64,000 bases of DNA from Capnocytophaga cynodegmi DSM 19736 (GCF_000379185.1 NZ_KB900703.1:156499-220498); one strand, 5' to 3'. Positions 8,829 to 17,671 are shown, counted from the stretch's first letter. Notes: generated by a model not told the origin, from the letters alone. Numbers and translations are program-made.

Positions 8829-9662
8829 TTATTTGTTGTTTGAATTATTTTTGTTTTGTAACATTTTTTTTGCACTTGCCAAAGAAACTACTTTTTTGCC
8901 TGTTCGGGCTTCAAGCTCTTCCCGAGCAACTTTGGCAACATTACCATCCTGCTGAGCCACAGCAATATTTTGCTCAAAGGTTTCGGGTTGTGTGACTTGT
9001 GAAATATCTTTGGTAGAGGCTTCGGCTAACATATTTAAAATAAGCTCCGTGTTAGTCATATTATCTCGCAAATTTTCTTTTTTCAATCCTTTAAGAACTT
9101 TGTATTCTTTGGTGGTTTTGCCTGACCAAGTTTTGGTAATAATATCGGTTAGGGTAGCGAATTGTTGTCCTTCTTTTACACCTCGTTTTTTCCACTCGTC
9201 GGTAAGTTCTTTACGAATTTCAATGCTTTTTAGCCGTTGGTTAATCCAATTTTCGGAATACCCGAGTTGAAGATATTGCTGTAAAGCTCGGTCTATGGAA
9301 ATTTCGGGGTCTTGCATTTCGTCCAAACGTTCGCTACCTACCTGAGCCAACCAAAGTTTAAAAGGTTCGGCTTTGGGTGAGGGTACGGATTGGATAAGTC
9401 TTAGCAATTGTTCAGTATCAGCAACATCGGTTACACGCATTTTGCCATCCCGTGCTTCCATTTTCAACGTGTGACAATTCGTCACGGTTTCATTTCCTTC
9501 TTCTTTTAATCGTTGTTTAAGTTTTCTCCAATAAGCTGACGCATCAATACTTTCTGTTAAAACCTCAATCACATCAACGATGGAAAACCACCACTTTTCT
9601 TGTTGCTCGTCCCACTGCGAACGCACTTTTTTCTGTTCAAATATTTTTATGTTATTTTCCAT
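8829..9662 (-). CDS. Bro-N domain protein, DinD-like
   Basis: The 277-residue protein has an N-terminal BRO-N/prophage antirepressor domain (residues ~1-110; WWFSIVDVIEVLT and YWRKLKQRL are typical) and a helical C-terminal part resembling bacterial DinD-type proteins (EWKKRGVKEGQQFATLTDIITKTWSGKT). Bro-N proteins bind DNA, and DinD of E. coli is SOS-induced and inhibits RecA. No phage genes are nearby, so it is a free-standing gene. It ends 11 nt before hlyD and lies inside the efflux block as a passenger. Confidence 0.8.
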   Translation of the reverse strand: MENNIKIFEQKKVRSQWDEQQEKWWFSIVDVIEVLTESIDASAYWRKLKQRLKEEGNETVTNCHTLKMEARDGKMRVTDVADTEQLLRLIQSVPSPKAEPFKLWLAQVGSERLDEMQDPEISIDRALQQYLQLGYSENWINQRLKSIEIRKELTDEWKKRGVKEGQQFATLTDIITKTWSGKTTKEYKVLKGLKKENLRDNMTNTELILNMLAEASTKDISQVTQPETFEQNIAVAQQDGNVAKVAREELEARTGKKVVSLASAKKMLQNKNNSNNK

Positions 9663-9759
9663 TTTTCGTTTCTATTTTTTTGAGAAATTAAATTATTATT
9701 CCTAAAAACGGCTTCTCAATACGTTGAATCAATGCTATGAAATTGCGTTTGTAAAATAC

Positions 9760-10377
9760 TTATCTTGTCTTAACCTCAATCTGTTCTCCACGAATGCAAA
9801 TTGCTTGTGAATTGGTAATCGGGTATAAATCAAGTGCGTTGCCGTAAGTTGTTATAATTTTTTCAACAGCTTTTACAAACGGAAAGTTTGTGTAATGTGG
9901 TACAGGATAGAAATCAATCACATTAAGTGCTGAAAATGATGATAATTCAGGTGCTTCTTTAATGCTATCCATCTTTGCAACATATTCAATATTAGGAGAA
10001 AGAATCATAGAACCTGCTGACTCGCCAATGTAGGTCTTTCCTTTTAAAATTTCTTCCACGATGATTTTGTCTGCTCCTGATTTTTTCAATTCTTGAAGCA
10101 GAAAAAATGTATTTCCACCAGTGACATATATCAAGTCATTCGTTTGAAGTTTTTGTTTAATTTCGTCAGTTGTTGCGGTAGAGATTTCCAATTTATCAAT
10201 AACGAATCCCATTTTTTCTAATGCTTTTTGACCAGCTTCAACATAAAAAGTTACTTTCTCCACCAAACTTGCTGTGGGGATAAATGTTATTTTTTTGCCT
10301 TCATTTCCCAAACCTATAAAATCCTCAAAAACAGAAGCTACATCCTTAAAAGATGAACATAAAAATATATTTTTCAT
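9760..10377 (-). CDS. Peptidase S51-family protein (dipeptidase E-like)
   Basis: The 205-residue cytoplasmic protein has the glutamine-amidotransferase-like fold of family S51. The nucleophilic serine lies in the elbow GESAGSM (residues ~118-124), preceded by the YVTGGNTFFLL strand, and a likely catalytic His is in YPVPHYTNF. Family members hydrolyse Asp-X dipeptides or cyanophycin. The gene is visibly more AT-rich than the efflux genes around it and has ~90-nt gaps on both sides, which fits a separately acquired passenger. Specificity is unknown. Confidence 0.82.
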   Translation of the reverse strand: MKNIFLCSSFKDVASVFEDFIGLGNEGKKITFIPTASLVEKVTFYVEAGQKALEKMGFVIDKLEISTATTDEIKQKLQTNDLIYVTGGNTFFLLQELKKSGADKIIVEEILKGKTYIGESAGSMILSPNIEYVAKMDSIKEAPELSSFSALNVIDFYPVPHYTNFPFVKAVEKIITTYGNALDLYPITNSQAICIRGEQIEVKTR

Positions 10378-10441
10378 ATTTTCTAACTTTTTAAATATTG
10401 AACTTTTATATTGTGAATGTCTTGCGTTCTTTTCTTATGGC

Positions 10442-10461
10442 GGAATGGATACATCCATTCC
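10442..10461. other. Perfect hairpin between nitroreductase and S51 peptidase genes
   Basis: GGAATGGA (10442-10449), loop TACA and TCCATTCC (10454-10461) form a perfect 8-bp stem just 3' of the nitroreductase stop on the minus strand. No U-run follows, so it looks more like an mRNA-stabilising or processing structure than a terminator. Confidence 0.45.
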
Positions 10462-10469
10462 CTACATTT

Positions 10470-11195
10470 TTACACCTGATGATATATCTCTTCAAACGGA
10501 ACGCGGAATCTTTCGCCCCAAATGCCGCCCTCTTTTCGGATGCCACAAGTGATAATCATATTGATTTCTGTGTCGGAAGGAAGTTTCAACGCTTTTTTAA
10601 CCAATTTGCTATCAAATCCTTCTAACGGACAGGTATCGTATTGTTTTTCAGCCATTGCTATCATAAAAGTTTGTACTGCCAATGCACAACTTTTATGCAC
10701 AACGGTTCGTACTTCGGCTTCGGATACTTGCCTTACTATCGGGCGAAATAGTCCGATGCTGAGCACCATTATTTTGCGAACCCAACCTAACAAACCGAAA
10801 CATCTGCGATATAAAAAAGGCATCAATTTACCATAATAGGTTTCTCGGTCTTTTATTCTCTTGGCTTGTCTTTCCGAGGGGCTGTTGCGTTGTACATTGC
10901 CTTTTTCAAACTCCAAAATGGCTTTGGCTCTTTCTTTATATAAATCTTGCCGAGTGACGAAAACCACCATTTGCTGAGCCGTTTTTGCAGCACTTTGCGA
11001 CAAACAAGCTTCGGTTAGTTTCGCCAAAACGGATTTGTCGGTAACGTGATACGCCTCCCACAATTGCATATTGGAGCTTGTGGGAGCGAGCTGTGCAAAC
11101 TCCAAACATTCGCGGACTTTTTCCGTTTCGATGGGTTGGGTTTCGTCATACAAACGCACGGCACGGCGGTAGTTTAATATATCTTTTAGGTTCAT
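10470..11195 (-). CDS. Nitroreductase-family flavoprotein
   Basis: The 241-residue protein has the family N-terminus (RRAVRLYDETQPIE: the FMN-binding Arg region, then LEFAQLAPTSSNMQLWEAYHV). The C-terminal CPLEGFDSKLVKKALKLP...MIITCGIRKEGG is also typical. It should be an FMN-dependent NAD(P)H oxidoreductase acting on quinones or nitro compounds, in the cytoplasm. It lies 11 nt after the GNAT gene in the passenger block. A role in detoxification beside an efflux pump is plausible but inferred. Confidence 0.88.
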   Translation of the reverse strand: MNLKDILNYRRAVRLYDETQPIETEKVRECLEFAQLAPTSSNMQLWEAYHVTDKSVLAKLTEACLSQSAAKTAQQMVVFVTRQDLYKERAKAILEFEKGNVQRNSPSERQAKRIKDRETYYGKLMPFLYRRCFGLLGWVRKIMVLSIGLFRPIVRQVSEAEVRTVVHKSCALAVQTFMIAMAEKQYDTCPLEGFDSKLVKKALKLPSDTEINMIITCGIRKEGGIWGERFRVPFEEIYHQV

Positions 11196-11206
11196 AATTT
11201 TTGTAA

Positions 11207-11704
11207 TTATGTTTTATTTTTGAATTTCAGCCTAAGAATTTCGCCGGGCAATCCGTCAAAATCCTTATATTCCTGATGTTCAAAATGATTGTTTGTTAAT
11301 ATCTTCCTTGAAGGAATGTTTTTAGGGTCAATAATAGCAAAAAGTTCCTCTATTTGCGGATGATTTCGGGCAAAATCAATCAATCGTTTGGCGACTTTTC
11401 CTGCAAAGCCCTTGCCCCAAAATTCGGGTAAAATCATATAGCCTAATTCGGCTTCTTTGCTATCCGATGCTTCAATCTCTAATTTTGCAAATCCTACAAA
11501 AGATTGATTTTCAGGATTTATGATTTTAAAAATTCCAAAATCGTGATGTATTTGGTTTTTCGTCAATTCCTTATCAAAGTCACTTTTCGCTTCCTCCAAC
11601 GGAATGGCTCGTTCGGTAATCATCTCCATTACACGAATATCGCCAACCAATTGAAAATAATGCTCAAAATCTTTATCTTCAAATTTACTTAAAATAAAAT
11701 CCAT
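11207..11704 (-). CDS. GNAT-family N-acetyltransferase (RimJ/RimL-like)
   Basis: The 165-residue protein has the RimJ-type GNAT layout: TERAIPLEEA near the N-terminus, the ELGYMILPEFWGKGFAGKVAKRL acetyl-CoA-binding turn (residues ~85-107) and IDPKNIPSRKILTNNHFEHQ at the end. It transfers an acetyl group to an amine of unknown identity. Its start lies 5 nt after the truncated DUF1016 gene, indicating cotranscription. Confidence 0.88.
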   Translation of the reverse strand: MDFILSKFEDKDFEHYFQLVGDIRVMEMITERAIPLEEAKSDFDKELTKNQIHHDFGIFKIINPENQSFVGFAKLEIEASDSKEAELGYMILPEFWGKGFAGKVAKRLIDFARNHPQIEELFAIIDPKNIPSRKILTNNHFEHQEYKDFDGLPGEILRLKFKNKT

Positions 11705-11709
11705 AGTTT

Positions 11710-12315
11710 TTACAACAATTTTTCTAATTCGCTTTCTAAATATTGATGTTGCATCGGAAGGTTCAAAAATTCTAAAACATAAGGGTCTTTCAGTATGTCT
11801 TGAGGTTTGTGTATTTCTTGTCCTTTTTCAGCCAATTCCAAAATGCCCTTTTTATCTTTACTCAATGCTAAGCGATGAAAAAGCATACTTTTCATTTGTC
11901 TTTTAAGTTCCCTTACACTCCAATTGTCTTTTTCAGCCTGAATGGTATAGAATTTAATCGCCAAAGGCTGTTCCGCTTTCAGAATTTCAAAATAATGAGA
12001 CCAACTCAATTTGTGAGACAATGTCTCACTATTTGGGAAACTTATATATAATTTTCTCATATAAAATAAGTTAGATCTGCTAAATCCTTTCCCATACACA
12101 GCAGTTAAGTCTTTTGATAATCGTTCTAAAAGTTCACTTCCATAAGTTGCTTTTTCTTTTCCTTTTTGTTCAAACTCCACAATATATCTACCTATCAACC
12201 AATAGGTATGTACCAAAATTGTATTAACAGAAGTAGCGGCTTGTTCTCTTCCTTTTTTAAGCAAGTTTCCTATTTCTGAAACTAAATTAGTATAATTTGT
12301 AGGTTCGATATTCAT
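11710..12315 (-). CDS. DUF1016 (YhcG-type) protein, N-terminal domain only
   Basis: The 201-residue protein matches the N-terminal half of YhcG-type proteins (VNTILVHTYWLIGRYIVEFEQKG, SRSNLFYMRKLY, SWSHYFEILK). Family proteins of ~340 residues continue into a PDDEXK nuclease domain. Here the frame stops right after LPMQHQYLESELEKLL, the point at which the nuclease domain would begin, and the GNAT gene starts 5 nt later. The product therefore lacks the catalytic half and is either a remnant or a non-nuclease variant. It starts 15 nt after tolC. Confidence 0.82.
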   Translation of the reverse strand: MNIEPTNYTNLVSEIGNLLKKGREQAATSVNTILVHTYWLIGRYIVEFEQKGKEKATYGSELLERLSKDLTAVYGKGFSRSNLFYMRKLYISFPNSETLSHKLSWSHYFEILKAEQPLAIKFYTIQAEKDNWSVRELKRQMKSMLFHRLALSKDKKGILELAEKGQEIHKPQDILKDPYVLEFLNLPMQHQYLESELEKLL

Positions 12316-12330
12316 AATTTTTTCGTTTTC

Positions 12331-13671
12331 TTAATTAACCTGCAACGACTTTAAAACCTCTTTTTTATTTAACAGATTAACCATTGATTGCAGAAATTCT
12401 TGTTGGGCAGCATAGAGTTGCAATTGAGCTTGACGCAGGTCGAAACTCGTTGCCAAACCTTCGGTGTATTTGATTTGATTTTTGTTTTCGATTCGTTTTG
12501 CCAAGTCCAAATTTTCACGCAAGGTTTGATGTTCTTCTATGGAGAACTGCAAGTCACTCAATGCTTTATCGTGTTGCATTTGCAATTGTTGTTTGGTTAA
12601 ATTCAAATTGTTTTTTGACTTTTCTAACTCAATTTGAGAGCGTTGCACCTTACTTGAACGCATAAATGAACTGAAAATTGGGATTTCTAAACTTACACCA
12701 AAAAGAGCACTCCCGAACCATCTTTTGTTCGTGTCGAAAAACGAAAATTTGTCGTCAAAAGCGTTGTATGCTCCGTTGAGGAAAGCACTCAAACGAGGCA
12801 AAGATTGACTTTTTTCAAACTTTACTAACAATTCCTGCGAACGTACACTATTGGAAGCAATTTTAAAATCAATATTCGATTCCAAATTGAAATTTGTTTC
12901 ATTTTCAATACTTTCGGCTATGGTTTGTGTTGTGAGTTGCTCCAAATTGTCTTTTAGTTGCACTTGGTCGTCCAAATTTAAACCCAAAGTGATGTTGAGC
13001 ATTTTTTTGGAAAGTTCGTACAAACGCTTGGTATTGTTTAAGTTATTGTTGATGTTCGCCAATGTGATTTGTAGCTGTTCCACATTTTCTTCTTCGCCCA
13101 ATCCGTTTTCAAAAATGGCTTTGGTTTCGTTCAAATTTTTCTCCAAAACACGCTTATTTTCTTCTAAAATTCGGATACTTTCTTCCGAAAGCAGCACATT
13201 GGCATAAGCATCAACAACGGTTTTTCGCAATTCGATGTCGCTTTTCTGTTTGGAAAGTTCTGAAATTTGTAAATATACCTTAGCACTTTGTAAACCAACC
13301 AAATAAGAGCCATCGAAAATCAATTGCGAAAGTGTGGCAGAAGCATTTACGTTTTGCTTCGTTCCGAAAGTGGCTTCGGCAAATTCGCCTTTCTGTCCTC
13401 CGAAAAATTCCGCAGGAATAAGCGTAACTTGTTGTTTTAAAAAGTGTTGATAATCTACTTTTGCGTTGATTTGAGGCAATCCGGTAGCGGTGGCTTCCCA
13501 TTTCTTTTTTCGGGCAGCCTCAATGTCTGCTGCTGCATTTTTGGATTTTAAATTGTTTTCAATGGCAAAAGCAACGGCTTCTTCCAATGAAAATCGATAT
13601 ATTTGAGTCTCTTGCGAAAATCCTGACAATCCGCAGAAAACCAGTAAAATAAAAATAAATTTATGATTCAT
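12331..13671 (-). CDS. TolC-family outer-membrane efflux channel
   Basis: The 446-residue protein has a Sec signal peptide (about 20 residues, ending before QETQIYRF) and the duplicated long-helix organisation of TolC proteins (LEEAVAFAIENN motif near the N-terminus; TEGLATSFDLRQAQ near the C-terminus). It forms the outer-membrane exit duct for the RND pump. It follows tetR by 42 nt. The next five genes on its transcript are unrelated passengers before the adaptor gene appears. Confidence 0.92.
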   Translation of the reverse strand: MNHKFIFILLVFCGLSGFSQETQIYRFSLEEAVAFAIENNLKSKNAAADIEAARKKKWEATATGLPQINAKVDYQHFLKQQVTLIPAEFFGGQKGEFAEATFGTKQNVNASATLSQLIFDGSYLVGLQSAKVYLQISELSKQKSDIELRKTVVDAYANVLLSEESIRILEENKRVLEKNLNETKAIFENGLGEEENVEQLQITLANINNNLNNTKRLYELSKKMLNITLGLNLDDQVQLKDNLEQLTTQTIAESIENETNFNLESNIDFKIASNSVRSQELLVKFEKSQSLPRLSAFLNGAYNAFDDKFSFFDTNKRWFGSALFGVSLEIPIFSSFMRSSKVQRSQIELEKSKNNLNLTKQQLQMQHDKALSDLQFSIEEHQTLRENLDLAKRIENKNQIKYTEGLATSFDLRQAQLQLYAAQQEFLQSMVNLLNKKEVLKSLQVN

Positions 13672-13713
13672 TGTATTTATTATGAATTTTTTAATTATAT
13701 GATTTTTAGTTTT

Positions 13714-14322
13714 TTAATTCTTTTTGTTTTTTCTTAAAATCTCTTCCAACGTGGTAACGCCTTTCGGGGTGGCAATGGCTCGAATGTGGAATTCCAGATA
13801 ATTTGCCGAAATGATGTTTTTGTCATAATCCTTGAAAAAGAGTAAATCATTACCCGATTCAATCATAATGTGCAAGTATAATCGCATTGTAAAATCCAAG
13901 TTGATATCTTTTCGGTACATTCCCAATTCAATACCTCTTTTTAAGTTTTCCAGAATTAATCCGCCAACTTCTTGCAATTGTTTGTTTTGTAGCTCTTTGT
14001 ATATTTTGGGGTAATATTTCTGTAGCTGTTTTTGGGGCGAATTATTCACAATTACAGGCTGACACGAAAAGAAACGCTCCACTTCGTAAAGCTGCTTGAT
14101 GGGACTCTGTTCATTGGTCATAATTGCTTTGGTTTGTTCGTTGAGTTCCTTACTAACGTATAGAACCACTGTTTGGATAAGGTCGGTTTTATCCTTAAAG
14201 TGATTGTAGAGCGTTTTTTTGGAAACTCCCGCTTTTCGGGCAATATCGTCCATCGTAACGGATTTGATACCTAAGTCAATCAGAAGGTCACGTGCTATTG
14301 TAATGAGTTGTTCTTTTGCCAT
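13714..14322 (-). CDS. TetR/AcrR-family repressor of the efflux block
   Basis: The 202-residue protein has an N-terminal helix-turn-helix (residues ~5-50: LGIKSVTMDDIARKAGVSKKTLYNHF) and an all-helical ligand-binding C-terminus. It is the first gene of the block and so probably represses its own transcription and that of tolC and the pump. A perfect inverted repeat (14349-14382) overlaps its promoter and is the likely operator. The ligand is unknown. Confidence 0.92.
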   Translation of the reverse strand: MAKEQLITIARDLLIDLGIKSVTMDDIARKAGVSKKTLYNHFKDKTDLIQTVVLYVSKELNEQTKAIMTNEQSPIKQLYEVERFFSCQPVIVNNSPQKQLQKYYPKIYKELQNKQLQEVGGLILENLKRGIELGMYRKDINLDFTMRLYLHIMIESGNDLLFFKDYDKNIISANYLEFHIRAIATPKGVTTLEEILRKNKKN

Positions 14323-14339
14323 CGTTTTGTTTTTCGGTG

Positions 14340-14369
14340 CAAAAATAGCAAGGAAACTGAAAAAACCAA
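14340..14369 (-). promoter_or_regulatory. tetR/efflux promoter
   Basis: Reading the minus strand, TTG (14369-14367), a 19-nt spacer and TATTTTTG (14347-14340) match the Bacteroidota -33/-7 promoter. The predicted transcript starts near 14335, about 12 nt before the tetR ATG. Confidence 0.7.
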
Positions 14370-14382
14370 ATTAGTTTCCTTG
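14349..14382. promoter_or_regulatory. Probable TetR operator (10-bp inverted repeat)
   Basis: CAAGGAAACT (14349-14358) and AGTTTCCTTG (14373-14382) are perfect inverted half-sites separated by 14 nt. One half lies between the -33 and -7 boxes of the tetR promoter and the other just upstream of -33, a good position for repression by the adjacent TetR protein. Confidence 0.65.
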
Positions 14383-14456
14383 TTTTTATGATATATTTAA
14401 CTTACTTGATAAATTTGATTTTTCTGAAAATAACATTCGTTTATCATTTGTTTTTT

Positions 14457-14464
14457 TACCTTTG
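14457..14464 (+). promoter_or_regulatory. -7 box upstream of carbonic anhydrase gene
   Basis: TACCTTTG matches the TAnnTTTG consensus 30 nt before the ATG at 14494. No clean TTG lies at the proper distance upstream, so the promoter is imperfect. Confidence 0.45.
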
Positions 14465-14493
14465 TCGCTAAAGATTTTTTAAAAAAGTAATTT

Positions 14494-15147
14494 ATGCCTA
14501 CATATAAGTGTATCTTTGAGAATAATAAAAAATGGGTGGAGAGAAAAAGAGGAGAAAATATGAATTTTTTCAAAGAATTGGCTAAAAATCAAAATCCAGA
14601 TTTTTTGTACATTGGGTGTTCAGATAGCCGTGTAACTGCCGAAGAATTAATGGGTTTGGGTCCTGGAGAGGTGTTTGTACATCGAAATATTGCCAATGTG
14701 GTTAATACTCTTGATATGAGTTCAACAGCTGTAATTCAGTATGCGGTGGAGCATCTGAAAGTAAAACACATTATCGTTTGTGGGCATTATGGTTGCGGTG
14801 GAGTAAAAGCAGCGATGCAGTCAAAAGATTTTGGATTGTTAAATCCTTGGCTTAGAACCATTCGTGATGTGTATCGTTTGCATCAAACGGAATTGGATAA
14901 TATTAGCGATGAAGAACTCCGCTACCAACGTTTGGTAGAATTAAACGTTTTAGAGCAATGCCTAAATGTTATCAAAATGGCTTGTGTACAAGAAAGTTAT
15001 CTTAAACATAAATTTCCAACTGTTCACGGTTGGGTTTTTGATTTGAAAACAGGACGTTTGATTGATTTGAATATCAACTTTGAAGAAGTTTTGAGCGAAG
15101 TTCAAAAAATATACAACCTTACAGGACAGGAAAAGTGCAAGGATTAG
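14494..15147 (+). CDS. can: Beta-class carbonic anhydrase
   Basis: The 217-residue protein carries the beta-CA zinc ligands Cys and the Asp-Arg dyad in GCSDSRVTAEELM (residues ~41-53) and His/Cys in HYGCGGVKAAM (~98-108). It interconverts CO2 and bicarbonate in the cytoplasm, supplying bicarbonate for carboxylations; Capnocytophaga are CO2-dependent organisms. It is transcribed away from the efflux block and lies before the PiT gene. Confidence 0.95.
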   Translation: MPTYKCIFENNKKWVERKRGENMNFFKELAKNQNPDFLYIGCSDSRVTAEELMGLGPGEVFVHRNIANVVNTLDMSSTAVIQYAVEHLKVKHIIVCGHYGCGGVKAAMQSKDFGLLNPWLRTIRDVYRLHQTELDNISDEELRYQRLVELNVLEQCLNVIKMACVQESYLKHKFPTVHGWVFDLKTGRLIDLNINFEEVLSEVQKIYNLTGQEKCKD

Positions 15148-15303
15148 AAAATAGGATTTTGTCTTTTTATGAAAGAATGATATTTTATGGCTCTGAAAAT
15201 CATTTTTTGGTATAATAAAAGTAATAAAAAACGGCTATTGTTAACGATTTGATAACATATATTATGTTCGATTAGCGGATATTTGCCTCAAAAAAGAATA
15301 AGT

Positions 15304-17565
15304 ATGGAACAAGTGTACATCTTTATGCTCTTCGTTTTCTTTGTCCTTGCTGTTGTTGATTTGACGGTGGGGGTGAGTAACGATGCAGTAAATTTTTTAA
15401 ACTCGGCAGTGGGTTCAAAAGTAGCAACCTTACGAACTATTATGATTATAGCCAGTATTGGTGTGGCTTTTGGAGCTATTTTTTCAAGTGGAATGATGGA
15501 AATTGCCCGAAAAGGAATTTTTAATCCAACAGAATTTTATTTTGATGAAGTGATGGTCATTTTTATGGCAGTTATGCTCGCCGACATATTACTTCTCGAT
15601 CTTTTCAATACGTTAGGATTACCGACATCAACTACCGTTTCTATTGTATTTGAATTACTTGGAGCTGCGGTTTGTTTGGCAATTATTAAAATCAGTACGA
15701 ACGGAGAATCACTTACAACACTTGGGCAGTATATTAACACAAAAGAAGCAACCAAAATAGTAACGGGGATTTTTACATCAATTGTAATTGCCTTTACAGT
15801 GGGGACAATTGTTCAGTATTTAGCTCGATTGGTTTTTTCTTTCCGTTATGAAAAAAATATCAGATATGTAGGAGGTATTTTTGGTGGAATTGCTTTAACA
15901 GCACTTACTTACTTCATTATTTTTAAAGGATTGAAAGGAGTTGCTTTCGTCTCAAAAGAAGCAATTAACTGGATGGATACAAACATCGTCTATATTTTGC
16001 TCGGATGTGTTGTTTTTTATTCAGTACTTTCTCACATTTTAATTCAGCTAAGAATTAATATATTCCGAATAGTTATCTTGAGTGGTACGTTTGCCTTGGC
16101 GATGGCTTTTGCTGGAAACGATTTGGTTAACTTCATCGGGGTTCCTGTGGCTGCTTGGCAATCGTTTGAGTTATGGCAACATTCAGGAGAAGAGCATAAT
16201 AGTTTCTTGATGTCTGGCTTGAGTGAAGGAATGACGGCACCAACATCTTTGTTGCTTTTGGCGGGGTCTATAATGGTTCTGACGCTTTGGTTCTCTAAAA
16301 AAGCACGTAATGTGATGGAAACAGAGGTAAGCCTTTCACATCAGGGCGATGGAGATGGAGAAGAAAAATTTGCTTCGAATATGCTGTCTCGCCTTATTGT
16401 CAGGATTACGGTATTCATTTCCTACGTGGTTAATGCTGTTATTCCAAAATCGTTGAGCAAGAAAATAGACAAACGTTTTGAGAAGCCAGAGGAAGATTCA
16501 AAAACTCGTAAAGAAGATTTACCCGCATTTGATTTGGTTCGTGCGGCAATGAATCTGGTTGTTTCGAGTAGCTTGATAGCGATGGGAACTTCTTTAAAAC
16601 TTCCATTATCAACAACTTATGTTACTTTTATGGTGGCGATGGGTTCTTCTTTGGCTGACAGAGCTTGGGGGAGAGATAGCGCCGTTTATCGTGTGGCGGG
16701 AGTAATCAGAGTTGTTGGAGGCTGGTTTATGACTGCAATTGTTGCCTTTTTCGGAGCGTTTATTGTTGCTGCTGTTTTGTATTATGGTGAGATTATCGGA
16801 TTAATTTCTCTGATTTCGTTTGTTGGATTTTTGTTATTCCGCAGTGCGATGAGTTACAAGAAAAAACAAAAAGAAAAAGAAGAGAATAAAAGAAATATGT
16901 TCGAACAGGCTGATTTAGCGACTATTAGTGGAGTTATCAAAGAAAGTTCAAATTATATAGCAACTACAATTTCGAAGATTGAAACTGTTTATGGTGAAGT
17001 TGTTAAAAACTTAGGAACTCAGGATTTGGGCAATTTGACTAAGGACAAAAAAACAACTAAAAAGTTAGAAAAAGAACTCGATGGTTTGAAAGGAAACGTT
17101 TTTTACTTCATTAAGTCTTTGAATGAGAGTTCTGTGGCTTCGAGTAAGTTTTACATAATGATTTTGGATAACTTACAGGATATGGCACAATCGCTACACG
17201 CCATAACTACGCATAGTTACGAACACGTTAATAATAATCATAAGAATCTAAAATTTAATCAGTTAAGAGATTTGAAGTGGATTTCAGAAAGTCTTGAAAA
17301 ATTACTTCAAAACGAAGCGAAATTGTTCACAGGAGAAAATTACTCGAATCTAAATCAAATCTTGCAAGAAGGTATGATTTTGAAAAAAGATGTTTCGAGA
17401 ATGGTACAAAAGCAGATTGATAGAATCCGAACCTCTGAAACAAGTCCGAAAAATACCAAATTGTATTTCAACTTGTTACTCGAAACGAATGCTTTAGTAC
17501 GTGCAAATAACAATCTCTTATTACAATTCAAAGAGTTTCAGGAGGAGCAAAAGAAAGTGAAATAA
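15304..17565 (+). CDS. Inorganic phosphate transporter (PiT family) with cytoplasmic helical tail
   Basis: The 753-residue protein shows both PiT signature repeats: GVSNDAVNFLNSAVGS near residue 25 and AGNDLVNFIGVPVAAW near residue 275. About 11 TM segments are followed, after residue ~520, by a ~230-residue soluble helical region resembling PhoU-type domains. It should import phosphate with H+ or Na+. I chose the ATG at 15304; the frame extends to a TTG at 15283, but MEQVYIFMLF is the natural N-terminus. A strong terminator follows. Confidence 0.9.
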   Translation: MEQVYIFMLFVFFVLAVVDLTVGVSNDAVNFLNSAVGSKVATLRTIMIIASIGVAFGAIFSSGMMEIARKGIFNPTEFYFDEVMVIFMAVMLADILLLDLFNTLGLPTSTTVSIVFELLGAAVCLAIIKISTNGESLTTLGQYINTKEATKIVTGIFTSIVIAFTVGTIVQYLARLVFSFRYEKNIRYVGGIFGGIALTALTYFIIFKGLKGVAFVSKEAINWMDTNIVYILLGCVVFYSVLSHILIQLRINIFRIVILSGTFALAMAFAGNDLVNFIGVPVAAWQSFELWQHSGEEHNSFLMSGLSEGMTAPTSLLLLAGSIMVLTLWFSKKARNVMETEVSLSHQGDGDGEEKFASNMLSRLIVRITVFISYVVNAVIPKSLSKKIDKRFEKPEEDSKTRKEDLPAFDLVRAAMNLVVSSSLIAMGTSLKLPLSTTYVTFMVAMGSSLADRAWGRDSAVYRVAGVIRVVGGWFMTAIVAFFGAFIVAAVLYYGEIIGLISLISFVGFLLFRSAMSYKKKQKEKEENKRNMFEQADLATISGVIKESSNYIATTISKIETVYGEVVKNLGTQDLGNLTKDKKTTKKLEKELDGLKGNVFYFIKSLNESSVASSKFYIMILDNLQDMAQSLHAITTHSYEHVNNNHKNLKFNQLRDLKWISESLEKLLQNEAKLFTGENYSNLNQILQEGMILKKDVSRMVQKQIDRIRTSETSPKNTKLYFNLLLETNALVRANNNLLLQFKEFQEEQKKVK

Positions 17566-17585
17566 AATATTAAGACAACAAAGTG

Positions 17586-17629
17586 AAACTCCAAATTTCG
17601 TGAAGAAGTTTGGAGTTTTTCCTTTTTTT
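17586..17629 (+). terminator. Rho-independent terminator after PiT gene
   Basis: AAACTCCAAA (17586-17595) pairs with TTTGGAGTTT (17609-17618), followed by a T-rich tract. Confidence 0.85.
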
Positions 17630-17641
17630 AAGATTAATTAT

Positions 17642-17671
17642 TTGTTTTCTTAGCAAAAAGGCATATCTTTG
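17642..17671 (+). promoter_or_regulatory. Promoter of the NAD(P)HX repair gene
   Basis: TTG (17642-17644), a 19-nt spacer and TATCTTTG (17664-17671) match the Bacteroidota consensus exactly. The gene starts at 17728, leaving a leader of about 50 nt. Confidence 0.75.

Noticed and set aside
8829-9662. Bro-N gene as a sign of a prophage
   Set aside because: No integrase, capsid, portal, lysis or attachment sequences are nearby.
15283-15303. Extended TTG start for the PiT gene
   Set aside because: The ATG at 15304 gives a family-like N-terminus beginning directly with a membrane helix.
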